Of a stretch of DNA of 64,000 nt, positions 1 to 9,219 are shown in pieces. Below the pieces are notes generated by a model, which saw only the letters and a list, made by a program, of their open reading frames with translations, had not been told where the DNA came from and ran no database searches. The translations under genes and the position numbers were made by a program. The DNA comes from Haloplanus sp. GDY1 (GTDB lineage Archaea > Halobacteriota > Halobacteria > Halobacteriales > Haloferacaceae), in the NCBI RefSeq assembly GCF_023703775.1, contig NZ_CP098514.1, forward strand, positions 868,001 to 932,000, written 5' to 3'. Numbering within the stretch: the first letter of the stretch is position 1; every line of letters starts with the position of its first letter.

Positions 1-1
1 G

Positions 2-133
2 GACACCCACGACGACAAGTGGGGCGAGTCCGGCGGCGACGAGCGATACGAGGTGGAACTGCCCGACGGCGGGACCGAGCAAGTGCGAACCAAGGACGAC
101 GTGAAGGCGCTCCTGTTCGAGCATTACCGATGA
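2..133 (+). CDS. C-terminal end of an unknown protein (cut by window edge)
   Basis: An open frame enters from the left edge and ends in TGA at 131-133, giving 43 residues that finish in ALLFEHYR. The piece is acidic and charged, like haloarchaeal coding sequence, and its stop overlaps the ATG of the next gene (ATGA), which suggests translational coupling. I do not recognise the family from this fragment. Confidence 0.6.
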   Translation, partial: DTHDDKWGESGGDERYEVELPDGGTEQVRTKDDVKALLFEHYR

Positions 134-747
134 CGGGGCTCCTCGACGGACTGCGCTCCTGGCTTGGCGGCCGCTTCGGTGCCGGCGGCGAGCAGGCAGA
201 CGAGGAGGGGGCGGAGACGACGGCCTCGAACGACCGGGACGGAGGGAGCGCGTCGGCCGTCGCCCACCGCGACGACCGGCCGCTGGAGACGCCGGCGACC
301 CTCGATCCGTCGCCGCCGGCGGGGGAGCCCGACGGGTCGCCGCCGGCGGACGGGCGCGACGCCGCGACGGCCGACCGCGACCCGGGGCGGGTCGAGATTC
401 CCGACGCCGAGGGAGGCGACGCCGTGTCCGTCCCGGAGGCCGAGCGGACGGACGCCGGGGGGAGCGGCGCGCCGACGGACGCCGGGGACGGATCCGGGGC
501 GGGGGAGGGAGAGGCGTCCGATCCCGCGGCGGCCGAGGACGCCGACGCCTTCGCGTGTTCGGTGTGCGGGACGCGCGCCGAGGACCCGAGCGGTGGCTGC
601 CCGCTCTGTGGCTCGACGGACGTGCGACCGGTGTCGGGTCCCTCGGGCGGTGACTCCGCCGAAATCGGGCAGGGACGGACGGCGGTGTCGGAGGCGGACG
701 ACGAGGCGGTCGACCGCCTCCGCGACGTTCGGGGCGGCGGTGAGTGA
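130..747 (+). CDS. Zinc-ribbon protein with long acidic linker
   Basis: A 205-residue protein. The ATG at 130 is chosen because it overlaps the upstream stop; the frame is open further upstream but those residues are Arg-rich and out of character. Residues 1-20 form a short amphipathic stretch (starting MTGLLDGLRSWLGG). About 120 residues of low-complexity Asp/Glu/Gly/Ser/Ala linker follow, then a C-terminal double CxxC knuckle (CSVC and CPLC, 12 residues between the pairs) typical of a zinc ribbon. No membrane segment is seen. Function is unknown; a partner-binding or nucleic-acid-binding adaptor is possible. The overlap with the upstream gene suggests they act together. Confidence 0.75.
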   Translation: MTGLLDGLRSWLGGRFGAGGEQADEEGAETTASNDRDGGSASAVAHRDDRPLETPATLDPSPPAGEPDGSPPADGRDAATADRDPGRVEIPDAEGGDAVSVPEAERTDAGGSGAPTDAGDGSGAGEGEASDPAAAEDADAFACSVCGTRAEDPSGGCPLCGSTDVRPVSGPSGGDSAEIGQGRTAVSEADDEAVDRLRDVRGGGE

Positions 748-762
748 TCCACACCCACAGGG

Positions 763-769
763 TTTTTCG
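763..769 (+). promoter_or_regulatory. TATA-like box of the nuclease-helicase gene
   Basis: A T-tract (GTTTTTC) in GC-rich DNA, centred about 27 bases before the GTG at 793. This spacing fits a leaderless archaeal transcript and supports the GTG start. Confidence 0.4.
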
Positions 770-792
770 CCGCCGACCGCCCACCCTCGGGC

Positions 793-3468
793 GTGAACCT
801 CCGCGGGACGATTCTGGACGTTGGCGAGGTGCGGACCGTCTCGACGCGGCACGGCGAGCGCGACCTGGTCGAGACGGTGATCCGTCCCGACGGCGACGGC
901 GGGCAGACGACGCTCCCCGGCGCCGTCGACGACCGGTCGGTGACGGTCACGCTGTGGGGGAAGTGGACACACACCGCCGACCACGCCGCCGAGGGGATGG
1001 ACCTCCTCGTCACCGACGTCGAGACGCGGGAGGACGGGAGCCACGCCACGACCGGCGACTCCTACGTCGTCGTCGAACCCGACTTCCTCGTCGACGTGAC
1101 CGACGTCCGGTCGTGGGTGCAGTGCCCGCGGATGTACTACCTGAACAAACTCTCGGGCGTGCCGCTCGCCTACCCGGTCGTCAAGGGGACCATCGTCCAC
1201 GAGGTGTTCGGCGACCTGTTGCGGGGGCGTGACCTCGATTCGGCCGTCGCGGACCACGTCGAGGCGGCGGGCCTCGAACTCGGTCTGCTGGGGCGGGAGG
1301 CCGACGAGGTGCGCGACGAGGTGCGGCGGAACGCGTCGGCCATCGAGGGGTGGCTGGCACAGGACACCCTCACCGACGAGGACGAGTGGCGCTCGGAGTA
1401 CACGCTCATCAGCCCCACCTTCGGCATCAAGGGGCGGGCCGACGCGCTCCGCCGCGGCATGCCCGTCGAACTCAAGACGGGCAAGAACACGAAGCGCGAC
1501 CCGCGATTCCACGACAAGATCCAGGCGGCGACGTACGCCCTCCTGCTGGGCGAGTCGGGCGACCCGCCGGACACCGGGACGCTCCTCTACACGAAGAACG
1601 CGGCCCTCGACCGGTCGGAGGCGAGCGGCGACCTCTCGCCGGCCAAGGAGTTCTCGGTCGGGCGCGGACTGCTGGAGTTCGTCGTCCGCACGCGCAACGA
1701 GATCGCGGCCGCCGAGGCCGAGCGCCGCGTGCCGACTGGCTACGAGGCCGACGCGAAGTGCGAGTGGTGTTTCGAGCAGGACACCTGCATGGTCGTCTCC
1801 GGCCGCCTCGATCAGGAGTCGAAGGCCGGCCAGGTCGGGACCGCCATCCCCGAGGCGGAGCGCGCGTACTTCGAGGAGTTCTACCGCGCCATCGAGGACG
1901 AACGCCGGGCGGTCCACGACGAGTACCGGAAACTGTGGGAGCAGAGCGCGGCGGAACGCGCCGACGCCGACCGGGCGCTGATCGACCTCGACCCGCTCGG
2001 CCGCCGGCGACTGTCGGGCGGCGACTGGGAACTCCGGGCGCGGGTGCCGGACGGCGCCGTCTCGAAGCTCCGAGAGGGCGACGTGGCGCTCGCCAGTTCG
2101 GGCGACCCGATCCACGGCGACGCGGAACTCGGCCGCATCCGCTCGCTCGGCGACGAGGCGGTCGTCACGGTGGACGAACCGCTGGACCTGCGCCGTCTCG
2201 ACGTCTACCCCTCGGAACTCTCCGTCTCCCGCCAACTGACGGCGCTCCACGACGCCCTGCTGAAGGGCGACCCCGACCGCAAGGACGTGCTCTTCGGGCG
2301 CCGCGACCCCCGATTCGACGACGTGACCGAGACGTTCGTCGACAACAACGACGCCCAGAACGCCGCGATCCGGCGGTCCCTGGGCGCCGAGGACTTCGCG
2401 CTCGTCCACGGCCCGCCGGGGACGGGCAAGACCTACACCATCGCCCACCTGATCCGGGCGCTGGTCGACCGGGGGGAGCGCGTCCTCCTCTCGGCGTTCA
2501 CGAACCGCGCGGTCGACAACGCCCTCGACGCCCTCCGGGAACAGGGGTTCGAGGACGTGGCCCGCATCGGGACGACCACGGGCGTCCGCGATGACATGCT
2601 CGACGTGCGCCTCGAACGCCGGGGCGAGCCGAACGACCGGGCGGCCGCGCTCCGGTCGGCGTCCGTCGTCGCCGCCACCACCGCCACCTGTGGCTCCCGA
2701 ACCCTCCGCGAGGAGGAGTTCGACGTGGCCGTCGTCGACGAGGCGTCCCAGTTGACGGAGCCGGGAACGTTGCTGGCGCTGAACCTCGCCGACCGGTTCG
2801 TCCTCGTGGGCGACCACCAGCAACTCCCGCCGGTGGTCCAGTCCGGCGACGAGCGACTCGCCACCTCGCTGTTCGAGCGCCTCCACGACGAACACCCCGA
2901 GGCGGCGGTCATGCTCGACCGCCAGTACCGCATGAGCCAGCGCATCCAGGCTTTCGCCTCCCGGGAGTTCTACGACGGCGCGCTCCGTCCCGCCACGCCC
3001 GAGGTGGCGGGCGGGACGCTCGCGGACCTGCCGGGCGTCGACGGCGACCGACTTCCCCAGGAACTCCGGCAGGGCGTCCGCTTTCTCGATCCCGGCGGCC
3101 GGCGCGAGGGCAACGCCAACCCCGTCGAGGCCGACCGGGTGGCCGCGGTCGTCGAGGAGTACCTCGACGCCGGCGTCGATCCCGAGGACGTCGTGGTGAT
3201 CGCCCCCTTCCGGGCGCAGGTGGCGGAGATCGACCGCCGGGTCGACGTGGCCGTCGACACCGTCGACCGATTCCAGGGATCGAGCGCCGAGGTGGTGGTG
3301 GTCTCCTTCGTCGCCACCGGGGATCTGGACGGTCCCATCTTCGAGGACACCCGACGGGTGAACGTCGCGCTCACGCGGGCGAAGAAGGCGCTCGTCCTCG
3401 TGGGGGACGCGGCGGCGCTCGAATCCGAGCCGTTCTACGCCCGGATGCTGGACTGGGCGCGGCGCTAG
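793..3468 (+). CDS. Dna2-like nuclease-helicase (OB / Cas4-type nuclease / SF1 helicase)
   Basis: An 891-residue protein with a GTG start. The N-terminal ~95 residues look like an OB-type beta domain. Next is a RecB/Cas4-type nuclease with H136, D217 and the ExK pair E226/K228. Four cysteines (C111, C323, C326, C332) are arranged as in the Fe-S nucleases Dna2, Cas4 and AddB. The C-terminal half is an SF1B helicase: Walker A GPPGTGKT at 540-547, DEAS at 649-652, GDHQQLPP, RFQGSSAE, and the motif VI segment VNVALTRAKK. By family knowledge such proteins process 5' flaps or resect DNA ends in replication and repair. It converges with an Lhr-type helicase and shares a CTAG with it. It is not a CRISPR Cas4, since no array or cas genes are present. 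Confidence 0.88.
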   Translation: MNLRGTILDVGEVRTVSTRHGERDLVETVIRPDGDGGQTTLPGAVDDRSVTVTLWGKWTHTADHAAEGMDLLVTDVETREDGSHATTGDSYVVVEPDFLVDVTDVRSWVQCPRMYYLNKLSGVPLAYPVVKGTIVHEVFGDLLRGRDLDSAVADHVEAAGLELGLLGREADEVRDEVRRNASAIEGWLAQDTLTDEDEWRSEYTLISPTFGIKGRADALRRGMPVELKTGKNTKRDPRFHDKIQAATYALLLGESGDPPDTGTLLYTKNAALDRSEASGDLSPAKEFSVGRGLLEFVVRTRNEIAAAEAERRVPTGYEADAKCEWCFEQDTCMVVSGRLDQESKAGQVGTAIPEAERAYFEEFYRAIEDERRAVHDEYRKLWEQSAAERADADRALIDLDPLGRRRLSGGDWELRARVPDGAVSKLREGDVALASSGDPIHGDAELGRIRSLGDEAVVTVDEPLDLRRLDVYPSELSVSRQLTALHDALLKGDPDRKDVLFGRRDPRFDDVTETFVDNNDAQNAAIRRSLGAEDFALVHGPPGTGKTYTIAHLIRALVDRGERVLLSAFTNRAVDNALDALREQGFEDVARIGTTTGVRDDMLDVRLERRGEPNDRAAALRSASVVAATTATCGSRTLREEEFDVAVVDEASQLTEPGTLLALNLADRFVLVGDHQQLPPVVQSGDERLATSLFERLHDEHPEAAVMLDRQYRMSQRIQAFASREFYDGALRPATPEVAGGTLADLPGVDGDRLPQELRQGVRFLDPGGRREGNANPVEADRVAAVVEEYLDAGVDPEDVVVIAPFRAQVAEIDRRVDVAVDTVDRFQGSSAEVVVVSFVATGDLDGPIFEDTRRVNVALTRAKKALVLVGDAAALESEPFYARMLDWARR

Positions 3469-6191
3469 TCGTCACCGTCACCCTCGATCTCCGCCGTCAC
3501 GCGCTCGTGGAACTCCCGGAGGACGGCGTCCTCGTCGTCCGCGAGGACGGTGTCGGTGGCCGCGAGCGTCGCGAGGCCGAACGCCCGGGGCGAGGGCGTC
3601 TCGACCGTTCGCTCGACCACCTCGATCCCCCCGTCGCGGATCCGCCGGAGGACCGACTCGATGCCCGCGACGTGGAGTTTGTCCTCCAGCAGTTCGCGGT
3701 CGGTCTCCTCGATCACCGCGAAGTCGTCGAGGTCGTCGGCCAGCGACAGCAGCGTCTCGCTCTCGACCTGCTGGCGCGCCGCCGACTTCTCCGTGCCCTT
3801 GTACCGCTTCAGGATCATGAGCGACCGCGTGGCGTCGATGCGGAAGTACCGCTTGCGGAGGTCGGTCCCGCGGAGGGCCGACCGGAGGTCCGCCCGGACC
3901 GCGTCGGGGTCGAGGCCCCGGAGGAGCCCGGAGACGTCGAGCCGGCGGTTCAGCGGCATCGAGAGGACGAACCCGTTGTCGGCGACGGCGACGGTGACGC
4001 TCGCGGTGGTCTGGTTTGCACACCTCGCGGCCAGCAGGCGCGAGAGGCCGTCGTTGACCCGCCGGCCATAGACGGTGTGGACGTAGTAGCGCCGGCGGTA
4101 CTCCTCCCGGTCGCGCTCCTCCTCGATCGCGATCCGGTCGGGCGTCGAGACGCCCGCCGGCCCGGCGAAGGCGACCTGTCGATCGTAGAGGCGGGTGAGG
4201 GCGCGCACCGCCCGTTCGGAGAGGACGTCGCCGCGGAGCCAGTCCCGGAGCGCGGGCGGCCCGCCGGCGTCCAGGCGGTCGAGGACGTCGCGCTGGAAGG
4301 CGAGGATTTCGCGCGCGAGGTCGAACGCGAGCGGCAGGCGCTCGGAGTACCACGAGGGCACCGTCGGCCGGGCGTTCGTCCGGTCGACGTACACCTTCGA
4401 CCCGCGGCGGTAGCGGAACTCGAAGCGCTCGCCGCCGATGACGAACACGTCGCCGGGGTCGAGGGTGTCGAGGTAGTCCTCGTCGAGGTGGCCGACCCAC
4501 TCGTCGCTCCCCCGCACGATCACCTCACAGGAGAAGGAGTCGGGGATGGTGCCGACGTTCGTCAGGTAGATCATCCGGGCGAGGCGCCCCCGCTTGCCGA
4601 TCAGGCGCTCGCCGACGTCGAACTCCGGGTGGTGGTGGTCGCCGTCGGGCGGGTCGTTGGCGTCCCGCCAGATCTTCGCGTACACGTCCCGCTCCGCCAG
4701 CCCCTCGTAGTCCGCGGTGAGGTAGCGAAACAGCGTCTCGAAGTCGTCGTCGCCGAAGTTCCGGTAGGGGTAGGCCTGCCGGAGGATCCCCCGCACCTCG
4801 CGTTCGGGGCGGACGCGGTTGATCGCCATCCCGTAGACGTGCTGTGCCGCCACGTCGTAGGCGTTCTCGGGGACGAACACGCGGTCGACGAACCCGGACT
4901 CGGCCTTGCGGGCCATCACGGCACACTCGACCAGGTCGTCGCGGTCCAGCGCGACCACCCGCCCCTCGACGACCTGTCCGACCTGGTGGCCGGCGCGGCC
5001 CACCCGCTGGAGGAGAGCCGCCACCGACTTCGGCGACCCCACCTGCACCACCAGGTCGACGTGGGGCATGTCGACCCCGAGTTCGAGGCTGGTCGAAGTG
5101 GTCACCACGTCGAGGTCGCCGGCCTTCAGCGCCGACTCGACCGCCTGCCGCCGGTCGGCCGAGAGGCTGCCGTGGTGACAACCGGAGTCCGACTCGTCGT
5201 ACCCGTGGCGGTCGCGCAGCGCCTGCAACACCCGCTCGGCGCCCGACCGGGTGTTCGTGAACACCAGCGTGTTGGTGTGGGCGTCGATCAGGTCGTCGAG
5301 CCGGTCGTAAAAGCGGTCGCGGACGACCGCCCCCGGCGTGGCCACGAGGTCGTCGACCGGACAGTCGACCTGCAGGTCGAACTCGCGGGCGAAGCGGGCG
5401 TCGACCACCTCGCAGTCGCGGGGCGGACCGCCCGGCGACTCCCGGCCGACGAGGAACTCGGCCATCGTCCCGACGGGGTCGACCGTCGCCGAGCAGCCGA
5501 TCCGGGTCGGCGAGCCGTCCGCCAGTTCCGTCAGTCGCTCCAGCGACACCGAGAGGTGGGTGCCGCGCTTGGTCGCCGCGAGCGCGTGAATCTCGTCGAC
5601 GACGACGTACTCCACGTGGCGGAGTTTCTCGCGGAACTTCGGCGAGTTGAGCAGGATGGCGAGCGTCTCCGGGGTCGTGTTGAGGACGTGTGGCGTCTCG
5701 GCGAGCATCGCCCGCCGCTCGGCGTCGTCCGTGTCGCCGTGGCGGGTGGCGTGTCGCACCGACGTCGACTCGCCGCGTGCCGCCAGTCGCTCCCGAATCC
5801 CGTCGAGGGGCTCCGCCAGGTTCCGGTGGACGTCGTTCGCGAGCGCCTTCAGCGGCGAGACGTAGAGACAGTACACCGCGTTCTCCAGTCCGCCCGCCCG
5901 CTCCCGGCGGAACAGTTCGTTGATGATGGCGGTGAAGGCGGCGAGGGTCTTGCCGCTCCCGGTCGGCGCGCAGACGAGCGCGTGCTCCCCCTCGGCGACG
6001 AGGGGGATGGCCTCGCGCTGTGGCGGCGTGAAGAAGCCGCCGTTCTCGGGGACGTACTCGCCGAACCGGTCGATCCACCAGTCGCGGACGGCGGGGTCGA
6101 GCAGTTCGAGGACGTCGGCGTCGGCCGCGGCCGACGCGTCGACGTCGCAGTCGGCAAGCGCGTCGACGACTCCCTCCTCGGGCCGGTCCAT
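3465..6191 (-). CDS. Lhr-like DEAD/DEAH ATP-dependent helicase
   Basis: A 908-residue SF2 helicase. The frame is open to 6218, but the ATG at 6191 gives a normal N-terminus (MDRPEEGVVDAL); the only upstream start is TTG. Motifs: TPPQREAIP (Q motif), Walker A APTGSGKT (residues 75-82), TTPETLAIL, DEIH (199-202), GCSAT, and motif VI QRVGRAGHQ. A long C-terminal part of ~450 residues matches the winged-helix and beta-sheet 'Lhr core' arrangement. Lhr-type enzymes are single-strand-DNA-dependent 3'-5' helicases in DNA repair. The stop codon shares CTAG (3465-3468) with the convergent nuclease-helicase gene, leaving no room for a separate terminator. Confidence 0.88.
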   Translation of the reverse strand: MDRPEEGVVDALADCDVDASAAADADVLELLDPAVRDWWIDRFGEYVPENGGFFTPPQREAIPLVAEGEHALVCAPTGSGKTLAAFTAIINELFRRERAGGLENAVYCLYVSPLKALANDVHRNLAEPLDGIRERLAARGESTSVRHATRHGDTDDAERRAMLAETPHVLNTTPETLAILLNSPKFREKLRHVEYVVVDEIHALAATKRGTHLSVSLERLTELADGSPTRIGCSATVDPVGTMAEFLVGRESPGGPPRDCEVVDARFAREFDLQVDCPVDDLVATPGAVVRDRFYDRLDDLIDAHTNTLVFTNTRSGAERVLQALRDRHGYDESDSGCHHGSLSADRRQAVESALKAGDLDVVTTSTSLELGVDMPHVDLVVQVGSPKSVAALLQRVGRAGHQVGQVVEGRVVALDRDDLVECAVMARKAESGFVDRVFVPENAYDVAAQHVYGMAINRVRPEREVRGILRQAYPYRNFGDDDFETLFRYLTADYEGLAERDVYAKIWRDANDPPDGDHHHPEFDVGERLIGKRGRLARMIYLTNVGTIPDSFSCEVIVRGSDEWVGHLDEDYLDTLDPGDVFVIGGERFEFRYRRGSKVYVDRTNARPTVPSWYSERLPLAFDLAREILAFQRDVLDRLDAGGPPALRDWLRGDVLSERAVRALTRLYDRQVAFAGPAGVSTPDRIAIEEERDREEYRRRYYVHTVYGRRVNDGLSRLLAARCANQTTASVTVAVADNGFVLSMPLNRRLDVSGLLRGLDPDAVRADLRSALRGTDLRKRYFRIDATRSLMILKRYKGTEKSAARQQVESETLLSLADDLDDFAVIEETDRELLEDKLHVAGIESVLRRIRDGGIEVVERTVETPSPRAFGLATLAATDTVLADDEDAVLREFHERVTAEIEGDGDD

Positions 6192-6309
6192 CGGTACGAG
6201 GTTGGTGCGGACGACCAAGTGGGTTGTGCCGGCCGCCTCGGCGGACGCGTGCTCCCGGCCGCTCCGGAGCGCAGCCGCTCGACCGCGCTCGCCGAGAGGA
6301 AAGAAGGGA

Positions 6310-7050
6310 TCAGGAGAGTCGTCGGAGCGCGATCAGCGCGACCAGCGCCAGCCCGACGAACGCCACGAGGTAGACGGGATCCTTCGTGATCGCGTCCAGC
6401 CGCGCGTTCCGGAGTTGTCCCTGAAGCGGCGTCCCGTCGGCGGACGACTCCGCCGCGGCGGCACCGCCGGAGTGGTCGTCGCGGTTCTCGCTCGACCCCC
6501 CGTCGCTGCCGTCCGTCGCCCCCGCGCGCTCGCCCGAGCCGTCCCCGAGGACGGTCAGGTTCGTCGCCCGGGCGTCGGTGGTGTAACTGTCGCCGCGCTC
6601 GTCGCCGAGCGCCGCCACCGTCAGATCGAGGCCGGTCGAGCCGGGGCCGTCGCCCCGGAGCGTCACCCTGGCGATGGTCACGTCTCCGGTGTCCGCGGTG
6701 TTCGTCAGCGCCGCGACCATCGTCGCCGACGAGCCGTCGGCGGCGAGGTCGACCCGACTGGTCCGTGCCGAGGGATCGCCCAGCAGTTCGACGTTCGTGA
6801 TGCTCGCTATACTCGGGTCCGTGAGTGCGACCGTGACGTTGTACGCGCCGACGCCGCCGCTCGCGTCGTCGACGACGACGTCGACCGTCGTGGTCTCGGA
6901 GACGGCGACGTCGTCGGCCGCCGCCAGCCGAACCGTCGTGGCTCCGGCCGCGCCGACCGTCGCCGCGGCCACGAGGAGCGTCACGACGACGACGGCCGCG
7001 AGTCTCGGTCCGCGTCCCGTCAGCAGGTCGCAAGCTGTGTCTCGGTTCAT
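6310..7050 (-). CDS. Membrane-anchored cohesin-like domain protein
   Basis: A 246-residue exported protein. It has a basic N-terminus and hydrophobic signal segment (~residues 18-40), then one cohesin-like beta-sandwich (~42-165). A hydrophilic Gly/Ser/Asp linker follows, and a C-terminal transmembrane helix ending in RRLS. The domain is clearly homologous to the two cohesin-like domains of the next gene upstream, sharing patterns such as GGVGAY, VELLG and DGSS. The layout (signal, cohesin, linker, anchor) is that of a surface receptor for dockerin-bearing proteins. It lies 46 bases downstream of the PKD/cohesin/dockerin gene on the same strand, probably in one operon. Function is inferred from architecture only. 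Confidence 0.75.
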   Translation of the reverse strand: MNRDTACDLLTGRGPRLAAVVVVTLLVAAATVGAAGATTVRLAAADDVAVSETTTVDVVVDDASGGVGAYNVTVALTDPSIASITNVELLGDPSARTSRVDLAADGSSATMVAALTNTADTGDVTIARVTLRGDGPGSTGLDLTVAALGDERGDSYTTDARATNLTVLGDGSGERAGATDGSDGGSSENRDDHSGGAAAAESSADGTPLQGQLRNARLDAITKDPVYLVAFVGLALVALIALRRLS

Positions 7051-7096
7051 GTGTGGTGGGTCGTTTCGAGAGGGAAGGGGAGAGGAGAACGCCGAC

Positions 7097-8890
7097 CTAG
7101 CCGGTCAGCTCGAAGAAGAGCGCCTGGACGTCGACGATGTTGACCGTCCCGTCGCCGTTGAAGTCGAACTTGTCGGGGTTGTTCTGGATCGCGTCGTCGT
7201 CGAGGTTGGCGAACAGGGCCTGGACGTCGACGATGTTGAAGTTCCCGTCGCCGTTGATGTCCTCGTACTGCTCGTCTGCGTCGGCGTTGGTCACCGGGTT
7301 GGCGAAGTCGCCGACGACGACCTCGGTGACGGTGAGCGACGCCCCGTTGGTGCCGGTGACGGCGTAGTTGTTGCCGTCCTCGTCGCCGAGGGCCGTGACC
7401 GAGGTGTCGAGGTCGGTCGAGCCGGCGTTCACACCTTCGACGGTGATGGTGGCGACGGTCACGCTCCCGGAGTCGGCGGTGTTCATCAGCGCGGCGTCGA
7501 TGGACACCGACGAGCCGTCGGTCGCGATGTCGACCTGCGAGGTCTGTTCGGCCGGGTTGCCGAGCAGTTCGACGTCGGTGATCTGGCCGACGCTCGCGTC
7601 GTCGAGCGAGACGGTCGCGGTGTAGGCGCCGACGCCGCCGTTCGCGTCGTCGACCACGAGGGCGTACTCGGTCGAGTCGTCGGTCGCGATCTCACTGCTG
7701 GTCGGCGAGAGGCTCACCGACGTCGACTTCTCCGTGACGGAGAGCATCGCGCCGCTGGTGCCGGCGACCGTGTAACTGGTCCCCTGTTCGTTCCCGATCG
7801 CGCTGATCGAGGGGGAGAGGTCGGTCGATCCCGCGGCGCTACCCTGGAGCGTGATCGTCGCGACGGTCACGCTCCCGGTGTCGTCGGTGTCCATCAGCGC
7901 GGCGTCGATGGCCACCGACGAGCCGTCGCCGGCGATGTCGACGTTCGTCGTCTGGCCGGCCGGGCTTCCCTGCAACTCGACGTCGGTGATCCCGCCGACA
8001 GCCGCGTCGTCGACCGACACCGTGGCCGAGTACGCCCCGACGCCGCCGTTCGCGTCGTCGATCACGAGGTCGTACGCGGTCGTGCCGCCGACGAAGGTCT
8101 GGCTGCTCGACGGCTCCATGCTCACCGTCGTCTCCATGTCGGGCGAGGGCTGCGTCTGATCGTCGGAGACGGTCACCGTCTCCTGGGCAGTCGCCGTCGC
8201 GCCGTCGTCGTCCGTGACGGTGAGTTCGACCGTGTAGGTGCCGCTACTGGTGTAGGTGTGCGAGGGCGACGCGCCCGTGGCGGTCGCTCCGTCGCCGAAG
8301 TCCCAGTCGTAGCTCGCGATGGAGCCGTCCGGGTCGGTCGACGCCGAGGCGTCGAAGCTCACCGACTCGTCGGTCTCCGGGTCGGCCGGCGAGTAGGTGA
8401 ACGAGGCGCTCGGGGCCTGATTCGACGGCCCCGCGTCGACCGTGACCGTCGACGACGCGGAGGCGGTGACGAAGCTGTCGTCGTTGGGGTTGATCGCCGA
8501 CAGATCGGCCGTCACCGTCCCGTCGCCGCTGGCGCTCGACGGGACCTGTACGGTGTAATCGACCGTGTGTGTCCCGCCGGACGTCCAGATCCACTCGTTG
8601 GTCGAGGACTTGAACGTCGCTCCCCCGGTGGCGTTCTGGCTGATCAGCGTCCACCCGCTCGGGAGGTTCGCCTGCACCGACGGGGCGTTGTTGTCCGTCG
8701 CGTCCACCTGCACCGTGAACGTGACCTGGTCACCGGGGCCGACCGTCGTCGTCGACGGTGTCTGTGTAACCGATACCTGCGTGGGGTCCGCGCTCGCGAT
8801 GCCGACCGCTCCGACGGTCGAGAGCGCGATCATGGCCGCGACGAGCGCGGCGAGTCCCCGTCTGAACGTGCCGTGATTCGTGTAGTTCAT
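7097..8890 (-). CDS. Secreted protein with PKD, two cohesin-like domains and C-terminal dockerin
   Basis: A 597-residue exported protein. The ATG at 8890 directly precedes a signal peptide ([13 protein letters not shown], hydrophobic core, ASA cleavage near 34); the open frame upstream is not protein-like. Order: an N-terminal Ig/DUF11-like beta domain (~36-140), a PKD domain with YDWDFGDG (~145-230), cohesin-like domain A (~240-365), cohesin-like domain B (~370-505). A C-terminal type-I-like dockerin (~525-597) carries two calcium-loop repeats, [17 protein letters not shown] and [17 protein letters not shown]. In bacterial cellulosomes cohesin binds dockerin. Having both on one chain suggests an adaptor that can chain or bridge partners. 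No catalytic domain is present. It lies between the giant malectin protein and the membrane-anchored cohesin protein. Confidence 0.82.
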   Translation of the reverse strand: MNYTNHGTFRRGLAALVAAMIALSTVGAVGIASADPTQVSVTQTPSTTTVGPGDQVTFTVQVDATDNNAPSVQANLPSGWTLISQNATGGATFKSSTNEWIWTSGGTHTVDYTVQVPSSASGDGTVTADLSAINPNDDSFVTASASSTVTVDAGPSNQAPSASFTYSPADPETDESVSFDASASTDPDGSIASYDWDFGDGATATGASPSHTYTSSGTYTVELTVTDDDGATATAQETVTVSDDQTQPSPDMETTVSMEPSSSQTFVGGTTAYDLVIDDANGGVGAYSATVSVDDAAVGGITDVELQGSPAGQTTNVDIAGDGSSVAIDAALMDTDDTGSVTVATITLQGSAAGSTDLSPSISAIGNEQGTSYTVAGTSGAMLSVTEKSTSVSLSPTSSEIATDDSTEYALVVDDANGGVGAYTATVSLDDASVGQITDVELLGNPAEQTSQVDIATDGSSVSIDAALMNTADSGSVTVATITVEGVNAGSTDLDTSVTALGDEDGNNYAVTGTNGASLTVTEVVVGDFANPVTNADADEQYEDINGDGNFNIVDVQALFANLDDDAIQNNPDKFDFNGDGTVNIVDVQALFFELTG

Positions 8891-9219
8891 CTGTCGTGTG
8901 GTTGCCGTTGGGATTCGCTGTCGGGGTCGCATCCCGCCCCGTCGATCCGAGGGCGGGTCGTCCGAGAGCACTTCTCGGATGGTCGGAGGCCGATCACCGC
9001 AGTGGTCCTCTGGACGTGGTGGGGACGGGCCGGCGCTCGACGCCGGTCGGGGGCATCCCCGAGCGGTCCCGTCTCCACCACCGATCCACACCGCCGATCC
9101 GACGTGCGCTCGGTCGGACGGGCCGTGACGGCGGTCGCGTCGCCGACGGCGGTCGACCGGTCACGGTCCGGGGCGGTACGGGGGTGATCCGTCATCGGTA
9201 TCGGCGATCGGACCGCGGT
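8891..9219. other. 329-base intergenic region without a gene
   Basis: This lies between the stop of the giant protein gene (9220) and the ATG at 8890. It is uniformly GC-rich. I see no TATA-like box or strong Shine-Dalgarno before 8890, and no stem followed by a T-tract. The frame of the downstream gene stays open to 9091 but its residues are Pro/Arg-rich and precede the real signal peptide. The downstream genes may simply be transcribed through from the giant gene. Confidence 0.5.

Noticed and set aside
793-3468. Cas4-like nuclease motifs as a sign of a CRISPR system.
   Set aside because: The nuclease is fused to an SF1 helicase as in Dna2-type repair proteins, and there is no array or other cas gene.
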